Below, one piece after another: positions 28,958-35,143 of a stretch of DNA of 35,143 nt. The notes below the pieces were generated by a model. It did no database searches and was not told the origin of the DNA. It worked only from the letters and a program-made list of their open reading frames with translations. This stretch comes from Apostichopus parvimensis (Eukaryota > Echinodermata > Holothuroidea > Aspidochirotida > Stichopodidae). Both the position numbers and the translations under genes were made by a program. The stretch is taken from NCBI GenBank assembly GCA_000934455.1, contig KN883843.1, positions 10,319 to 45,461 of the forward strand, given 5' to 3'. The number at the start of each line of letters is the position of its first letter. The first letter of the stretch is position 1.

Positions 28958-29574
28958 TTGTTAAAGAGAATAGTGGCACCTTTGGTTTTGTCCTCATCCC
29001 TTAAATAAGTCAAACGTAATCAAACAAAACTTTACATGTATCTGGTTGCACCTAGTTGGTAATTAAAACCTTAGAGATATTGAGATCAATATAAAATAAT
29101 TATAAAAAAACTCAGATTTGCCGTTTCATGAGGCTTACAGAATATCGGTGTATTTAGTCGATGTAAGGTCGTTAACGTGGAAAAGCAATTGCTTAATAAA
29201 AGCGACAACAGCTGTTTAATAATCGTTATAAAATAAGAAACGTCAACGCTATATATTGACAATAATATATTCACTTACATCTTGGCTTTAGCAGAGAGCA
29301 CAAAATATTAATTGCATTAGTATAAAACAGTGTTGTGTCCTTACTTAAACTAATATTCGCCCATCGACTTTGGAACATTATACACTCTTCAGACTGTAGT
29401 GGTATTTGAAACAAACCAAAAAACTATGATACGTGTTATACTATCTTCATTGGCTGCAACTTGACAAACTGATGAGTTAAGTATAAACCAAGAGACAACG
29501 GCTCAACAAACGGATCAAAAAACAAATCAGCAAATGTTAATGAAACAGGTGTTTTTATCTATGAAAGTACTCAC

Positions 29575-29746
29575 CTGCTACGTGAGGAGTTGCCACAGAA
29601 GACCCGGTAAGAGTAGCCGATGCAGTTGGACTAGTATGCCATGCAGAGGTAATACTGACACCAGGAGCAAAGATATCAACACTTGATCCATAATTGGAAG
29701 TTGACAAACGATTGTCATTTATGTCCGAACCTGCCACGGTAAATGC
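29575..29746 (-). CDS. Protease exon 7: catalytic Ser; acceptor lost
   Basis: Homology and phase (0 in, 1 out) place the exon start at 29746: AFTVAGSDINDNRL, SNYGSSVDIFAPG, TLTGSSVATPHVA. The two intron bases before it are AT (29748-29747), not AG. The nearest AG (29732-29731) would drop 16 nt and hit TAA within four codons. The alignment with proteinase K has equal length only if the AFTVA residues are included. Donor GTGAGT is intact. Confidence 0.75.
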
Positions 29747-30239
29747 ATAGAAAAGTGTTTAAACAAGATATTCTCATATTAACGATGGATCAGGGAAACA
29801 ACTGTTTAAATTTAGAACACAGTAACAATCAGTCCTTAGTTATCAACTAGGGCGCGTTGTAATTGTCATAGATTTCGCTTTGTTGCTATTAGCACACATC
29901 AGCTAATTCATCAGATATGACTAGTTTAATTGATGATTTTGAGTAAACTTGAAGATAGAGTTACTGTTATATGATATTTCACAATACGTTAAGTTAAGTT
30001 ATAAAATATATGGAATATTGATGAAACGAGTCAATTCACAAAGAGGTTGTGATAATTTTATAACCGAAAAGTTTCCATATGCGAATATGATCAGTGGGCA
30101 AAAAGTAATATTTTTGTCATAAAGTAATCCAAACGTAAGTATCAAATTTGGTTTTAAACTAATGCATTAAATTAAAATTCACAGCATTAATGTAAGATGA
30201 TATTGCTCTTTTAACTCTCATCATTTGCGGTTGAATTAT

Positions 30240-30500
30240 ACCGGGCCTGTGGTCAAGTAGATAAAGGCGGTGGCAGTTAAATGCTTTGAAGCTTAGCAAT
30301 CATGAGGTTCCGGGGTCGATACCCGGCCTGGGTTATAGTAAGGTGGGTTTTTCATCCAAGAGCAATGTACGGTTTTCCCATATGAAATGACTTTCGCCAC
30401 CGACGTGTAAGTTATAATCCACAAGCTGCCCTTGCGGGTTTCTCCCACAGTTTTGATCATTTAAGCGTCGTAAACTAACTACTGATTATTATTATGATTT
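30240..30500 (+). mobile_element. tRNA-derived SINE
   Basis: It lies in intron 6 of the protease gene, antisense to it. The head CCTGTGGTCAAGTAGATAAAGG resembles a polymerase-III A box. GGGTCGATACC (30313-30323) matches the B box GGTTCRANNCC at 10 of 11. CCGGGGTCGATACCCGG forms a T arm. A tRNA-unrelated body follows and the end is GATTATTATTATGATTT. The tail style matches the L2/CR1-like LINE at 15876, which may be the kind of partner that mobilised it. Confidence 0.75.
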
Positions 30501-30547
30501 ATAAAGTCATTTTAAAACCACAAATAATAGCTCTAAAGTTTACATAC

Positions 30548-30732
30548 ATCTACAGCACCACTAGGAGACACTCTACAAGCGTCAGTATTACTGTTCCCAG
30601 CGGCAACGATGACTGGTATACCAGCGTTGTTCATATTAGTCACAGCCTCATCTTGGGCTGCACTTTTTGAACCACCGATAGACATTGACGCTACAGCTGG
30701 CCTTGCACCGCTATTTATGACGTAATTCATTC
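30548..30732 (-). CDS. Protease exon 6: substrate groove and oxyanion Asn
   Basis: Acceptor TTCTATTCCAG, donor GAT|GTATGT, enters phase 1, leaves phase 0. Encodes PAVASMSIGG (substrate-binding strand) and IPVIVAAGNSNTDACRVSPSG with the oxyanion Asn. Confidence 0.9.
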
Positions 30733-31286
30733 CTGGAATAGAAGAAAAGTCAACTTGCTTTGCAGTTACATTAATGGAAGAACGATAAAGTGCTTGAAAC
30801 AGAAACAAATCTATTCAACCATTGTCTTTATTTCAACCACTGAGGTTTGTGTAAGGCGGTTGCGATCACAAAAGCAATAGCTATCTGATGATTCTCTGAT
30901 AAGGGACTGGTCTCCTTCAGGTTATCAGATATGATCTATCCATGGTATTTGCCGCATATTCAGTTAGATTTACAACTTTCTTACGACTTTTGAATAGGGT
31001 GTGCTTTAATTATTACATAAATTAACACATAACATAGGTTTGACGTGACCAAGATACTCCAATTGTTCTCATTCTAGTGTGTCCGTAGTAAAGGAATTAT
31101 TGCCAAAAGTAAAAAGAAAAGGACGGAAGGTCTAAAAGTTACATTTCCTAGACTGTTCACAAACCAGATAAAGATACGTTAAAATATACTTTACGAAATA
31201 GCTAATGAACCTGTGATTCCTAACAGTTATGGTCTACAAACACATGTAAAGAAGGCATTGTATCGCTTTGTTTGCAATTTACTTAC

Positions 31287-31428
31287 CGTCGAGTATACCT
31301 GAGAGGGATCCATAACCCATACAGCTCAGTACCCGTACTCCGTACACATAAGCGGAAGATTCGACACCGTATGTGAGTCCAGCGGCGACTCCGGCACAAT
31401 GCGTACCGTGTCCGTTGCAGTCGACACC
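31287..31428 (-). CDS. Protease exon 5: catalytic His region
   Basis: Acceptor TACCCTGAACAG, donor G|GTAAGT, enters phase 0, leaves phase 1. Encodes CNGHGTHCAGVAAGLTYGV and YGVRVLSCMGYGSLSGILD. The catalytic His is in HGTH. Cys residues match positions used for disulfides in proteinase K/aqualysin relatives. Confidence 0.9.
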
Positions 31429-31841
31429 CTGTTCAGGGTAAAATATGCCTGAACGATTACAGATAAATTATAGCTAGTTTATATATTTCAGAACTTGCTT
31501 GGGGAGAACAAAAACTGGAAGTGCGAAAGATTGGGTGCGCTGGAGTCTTGCGAAGGCGAAAGCATGCGACGTATAGTCTCCATTCACCACACACAGTCAT
31601 GTAGCAATGCTGAAATAGTTCTTGATAATAAACCACGTTAATGCATTAACAATTAAAAACACATCATGATAGTTCATCTTGTTATCTATATAGTTGTTAT
31701 TACAACATAGCGGTGACGACTACGCCATAATTGCTGTTAATTGATACTGGTGATAAAGTAAAGACAAGCGAACATCATTAGTGTCCTTTAACGTTTGCCC
31801 TTTTCTACGTGAATGAATTAGAAGATAACAGTTTTTCTTAC

Positions 31842-31954
31842 ATTTCCATTGGCAAAACCCATATCACTCGATGTTGAGGCACGATCACCAAAGTCTTCAT
31901 GAGTTGTTGTTATTCCTGTTTCTAAGACATAGATATGTGCACCCTCACCATTTC
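31842..31954 (-). CDS. Protease exon 4: catalytic Asp region (Asp to Glu)
   Basis: Acceptor TTATTTCAAAG, donor AAT|GTAAGA. Encodes NGEGAHIYVLETGITTTHED. Family members read V(I/L)DTGI; here the Asp codon is GAA (Glu). Neighbouring residues, including the Thr-Gly-Ile and the following His-Glu-Asp-Phe, are conserved. Confidence 0.88.
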
Positions 31955-32623
31955 CTTTGAAATAAAAGAAGCGAGGAATGACTGTCTATTGGAGTATACT
32001 ACAGAGTTACCGATAATAACATAGCTACAGTTTTAATATGAGGGCTCTGAATTATTTCAGCTGGCTATTATTTAGATGACAAAGTTCAAGTATTAGAGTA
32101 TGAGCAGCTCACGCAACACATTTCATTTATATATGTTACTGCTGGAGTCACGAACATTAAGGCATTAAGTCACTCAAGAAGAGTTAACCCCCGAAAGTAC
32201 AATTAATGCGCCAGTTCTACTCGCATGAGCCGGTCGACATTGTCAGAAATCGTTAATGACATATTTCTGGACAAACAAATGACTAAATGTAGATAACAAT
32301 CTTGAATAGATATATTTTAAGTTCCTGCATACATCAGATAACTAGATGTTGGGATCATATAGAAGATGAAAAAGCATGACCTGCAACTTCATATGTAATG
32401 GAATACAGTAAAAACGTTTTCTACTTACGACGCGAACTACTGCATGTTTATTTCATGTGTGATCTATGAAGAGTCTATTTGGCGAATATGTCGTGAAAAA
32501 AAAACATGTTATGTAATGTCAACTCAGTTATTTTGACGTTTTCCTTCAAAGAGGGCGTGATAGTATGTTTTTAGAATGTGGATTGAATGACACCTCTTCT
32601 GAACAGTTTTATTAAAAACTTAC

Positions 32624-32753
32624 CTCTCGGCGAGTATATTCCATCAAGGGTTAAGCTGCGTTGATTGATCCTGTCTAGACCCCATGATGCAACTGACTGC
32701 ATTTGAAACAAACTATCTTCTTCAACAAAACGGACACAGCTCATCTTTCTGAT
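32624..32753 (-). CDS. Protease exon 3: prodomain end and junction
   Basis: Acceptor CTTATTATAG, donor G|GTAAGT, enters phase 0, leaves phase 1. CVRFVEEDSLFQMQ is the usual prodomain end (VEED). SWGLDRINQR is the usual start of the mature enzyme, so the cleavage site lies in the Met-Gln-Ser region between them. Confidence 0.85.
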
Positions 32754-33044
32754 CTATAATAAGTACACAAGATGCACAGTGAGACTTTGCAATGTTATTA
32801 AAGATGACACTTTGCAATGTTAATGGGACTTTGCAGTGACTCAGATGATACTTTGCAATGTTATTAAAGACGGTAGTAGGCTGGATCGGGCACATCTGTT
32901 TCTAAGGTTTATTCAAAAATTTAACAACCAAACAAAGGTATAATTTAACAATCAAATCCCATCAATAAATAGATGCTTAAGAATGTAATGGTAGCCTAGC
33001 AATGATTTACATGGTTTCTCTTCATATACTTCAAACATACTCAC

Positions 33045-33185
33045 GAAGCCTAACGCCGATTTACTCAAGGTAGCAGAGAATCCTTTCAGTGAGCTACCGT
33101 ATATGCGATTGATCCTACCACCAATGGAGGAGAAGAATGGCGAGTTATCGAGCATTTTAATCACTCTGTACACACTGACGTCATC
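33045..33185 (-). CDS. Protease exon 2: I9 prodomain
   Basis: Acceptor CATATCACAG, donor TTC|GTGAGT, 47 codons, phase 0 both ends. SSLKGFSATLS followed by KSALGF is the hallmark of inhibitor-I9 prodomains, which fold the protease and block it until cleaved. Confidence 0.88.
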
Positions 33186-33607
33186 CTGTGATATGAAAAG
33201 ATAACATACCATCAGCCAAATTGAATGCTTAGAGTTAGATTTGCAATCTGGGTCAGTGATGGGAGTCCATGATGTGTCACTGCCTATACTTACAAAGCAC
33301 TAATATTGATAACAAATGAATCGTTCACGGATCGTCGACAATAATATGATGATTCCTGTTAAATAGTTAGTGCCAAACTTCTTTCAGAAAGTGACGAAAG
33401 AAAGACATATCTTCGTTTCATCGTCTTATATCCCTACATTGTGTTCATTCCCAGCAAAATCCGAGTCAATCCTTGGATGGGTTGAATGAGGAATAACAAG
33501 TAATTATTTGACATTTACACCCTACTTTTTCTTAGTGATTTTAACAAGGCAAGGTTTCTAGTGAATATGAAAGAGCATGACGACTTAAGATAATTTGGTC
33601 TCCTTAC

Positions 33608-33715
33608 CTTTAGCACAACGACGTAGGAACCGTCAATTTTAGTTTTGGCGGTTAACAACGGGGATATGCTAGCGTTGGACGCGACTGCCAACAGTATAAC
33701 AAGAAACAGATTCAT
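33608..33715 (-). CDS. Protease exon 1: signal peptide and prodomain start
   Basis: Starts at ATG (33713-33715), preceded on the minus strand by the acceptor ATTTATTTAG and a short leader. It encodes MNLFLVILLAVASNA, a signal peptide, then DGSYVVVLK, the first strand of the I9 prodomain. Donor AAG|GTAAGG, phase 0, 36 codons. Confidence 0.85.
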
Positions 33716-33863
33716 TTTCCGAGTTTTCTCTACCTAAATAAATAAAGGAATGAATTAATGAATGAACGAATGAATGAATGAATCAATGAACTGAAAATGT
33801 AAACAACTAAAAGCACAACAATTTCTTTGCCCTACTAAAATTAAAATAATTGATTTCAACCAA

Positions 33864-34150
33864 TGTAGAATTGAAAGTAAAGAAAATGTACTAAGAATTT
33901 CGACGTTATTATTAAGAAACTAACCGAAAGTCTGAAATAGTTCAGACAGCGGTCTTTCACATTCATATATTTACATAAACACTTTTAGATAATTTTAAAT
34001 GTATAACTATTTTAAATTTATAATTAATGTTAGATTGAAAGTGAAGTAGATTTATCAATTCGACGATATTATTTCAAAACTTACCGATATCACCGTCTTC
34101 AATAGGCTGTGTTAGAATGATATCGATACACAGCGGTCTTGCACTTTCAA
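33864..34150 (-). promoter_or_regulatory. Duplicated 5' leader/promoter region of the protease gene
   Basis: Two diverged copies (about 33864-33960 and 34031-34145) share, on the plus strand, ATTGAAAGTRAAG, TTCGACG and CAGCGGTCTT. On the minus strand each holds a possible leader exon starting near AAGACCGCTG and ending at a donor (CG|GTTAGT at about 33925 or CG|GTAAGT at about 34085). These could be alternative first exons that splice to the ATG exon. AATATATG upstream of the proximal copy is a weak TATA-like word. Confidence 0.45.
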
Positions 34151-34160
34151 TTGCTTACAT

Positions 34161-34683
34161 GTACCACGGTACGAGATCACTTAAAGCCTTTGGAAGATTC
34201 CAATACATGGGAAATGATTATCTGATCCAGCTGATGTAACAAGGCCACATATAAACAATAAACAATACAAATAAAAGCGACGGATATTGTTTAACTTGTA
34301 CTGTGCAGTCTGTCAACCCGGCAGAGAAGTATAAAGATTGATATCATGTTTTTCAGATACAATTTTACGCATTGAGTGGAGAGTATATTAAAACATGGAT
34401 GATGTCTTAGCTAAATATTAACAAAATCAATGAGATAACGTTACACTGTGAGGCTCTCTTTCAATAAATATATTACTAGCCGAAGCTCCTTTTGAAGTTC
34501 TTTGCTCCTCATTTTTTGTTTTATAGATATGAGAAAGGCAAGTTTTTTTGAAGTCGAGGCATGATAAAGTATGACAAGATGTTTGACATAATTAATTAAA
34601 TTGTTAAGTTGTAATACACAAACATTAATGTTATTTATGCCTACATACTTCTTTATAAGCCTTAACCCAGTGACCCTTAGTCC
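34161..34683. other. No gene seen
   Basis: AT-rich sequence between the protease leader region and the right minisatellite. It may include distal promoter elements; none is recognisable. Confidence 0.5.
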
Positions 34684-35143
34684 ACTCCCGCCAGAGTAAA
34701 AGAATATAGAATAAGGAATCACCAACACCGAAAAAACACCAACACCAAACACCTATCAGAATGATAGACAATTCACCGTTCGTATCAGTTAGTGAGGATA
34801 GGTTACTTTAACTCCCACCTGACTAGAAGAATATAGAATATGGAATCACCAACACCGAAAAAACACCAACACCAAACACCTATCAGACAGATAGACAAAA
34901 CACCGTTCGAATCAGTTAGTGAGGATAGGTTACTTTAACTCCCACCTGACTAGAAGAATATGGAATCGCCAACACCGAAGAAATACCACCACCAAACACC
35001 TATCAGAATGATAGACAAAACACCGTTCGTATCAGTTAGAAAGAATAGGTTACTTTAACTCCCACCTGACTAGAAAAATATAGAATATAGAATCACCAAC
35101 ACCCAACACACCAACACCAAACACCTATCAGAATGATAGACAA
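34684..35143 (+). repeat. Minisatellite array, 120-127-bp unit (right edge)
   Basis: Same family as 1-296. The word ACA(A/T)(A/T)(C/T)ACCGTTCG starts at 34768, 34895 and 35015, with a further unit beginning at 35140; spacings are 127, 120 and 125 bp. The first unit (34684-34767) is degenerate at its left. Cut by the window end. Confidence 0.95.

Larger units (their letters stand above)
28821..33715 (-). pseudogene. Secreted subtilisin-like protease (S8, proteinase K/aqualysin type), damaged
   Basis: Eight exons give a precursor of about 375 residues: signal peptide (1 to about 20), inhibitor-I9 prodomain (about 27-100), S8 catalytic domain (about 110-375). Such enzymes are secreted, cleave off their own prodomain, and act as broad-range serine proteases. 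The catalytic His (NGHGTHCAG, about residue 171), oxyanion Asn (AAGNSN, about 258) and Ser (GSSVATPH, about 323) are present. The catalytic Asp of the family motif VIDTGI is Glu here (VLETGI, about 138). All donors and the acceptors of exons 2-6 are canonical. The expected acceptors of exons 7 and 8 read AT and AA instead of AG. Active-site change plus two lost acceptors suggest a pseudogene or a pseudoenzyme with altered splicing. Confidence 0.8.

Noticed and set aside
30240..30330. Functional tRNA gene
   Set aside because: A- and B-box words are present but no complete cloverleaf with acceptor pairing; the tail and body show a SINE.

Overview
The window looks like nuclear DNA of a marine invertebrate animal. 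Host genes are split by GT-AG introns, the sequence is AT-rich, and there are many Penelope-like, L1/Tx1-like, L2/CR1-like and hAT-like repeats, a tRNA-derived SINE and minisatellites. A deuterostome such as an echinoderm (for example a sea cucumber) fits best. This is inferred from protein resemblance and repeat style, and no species marker is present. No rRNA gene, intact tRNA gene, operon or CRISPR array is visible.

Layout: (1) 1-296 and 34684-35143 hold the same ~127-bp minisatellite in the same orientation, so both window edges lie in one repeat family. (2) 297-4046 has no recognisable gene, only a perfect palindrome, a hairpin and a doubtful MITE. (3) 4047-7574 (+) holds five exons of condensin-II subunit NCAPD3, with one in-frame stop and a large missing middle. 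(4) 7831-11530 is a cluster of short inverted-repeat (MITE-like) elements, one of them hAT-like. (5) 11760-21564 (+) is an immunoglobulin-superfamily gene: a possible 5' leader and signal-peptide exon, one V-like exon carrying a 2-nt frameshift, and two 330-bp C-like exons. Its 5.5-kb intron contains an inverted Penelope-like element and an L1/Tx1-like LINE, which itself carries an L2/CR1-like insertion and a hAT MITE. (6) 22675-24555 (-) is a decayed LINE. (7) 25265-25740 is a ~104-bp minisatellite. (8) 27087-27260 is a possible broken THAP zinc-finger relic. (9) 28821-33715 (-) is an eight-exon secreted subtilisin-like (S8, proteinase K/aqualysin type) protease gene. Its catalytic Asp is replaced by Glu and its last two exons lack AG acceptors.

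The three host loci are not functionally linked: chromosome condensation, cell-surface or secreted Ig protein, secreted protease. What they share is damage. Each has at least one lesion that would stop or alter its normal product. The lesions are nonsense plus exon loss, a 2-nt insertion, and an active-site substitution plus two lost splice acceptors. The region therefore reads as a repeat-rich, decaying stretch, or as a haplotype or assembly with many errors. The best leads are the protease locus, the Penelope-like inverted pair with hammerhead-ribozyme-like cores, and the layered transposon nest.
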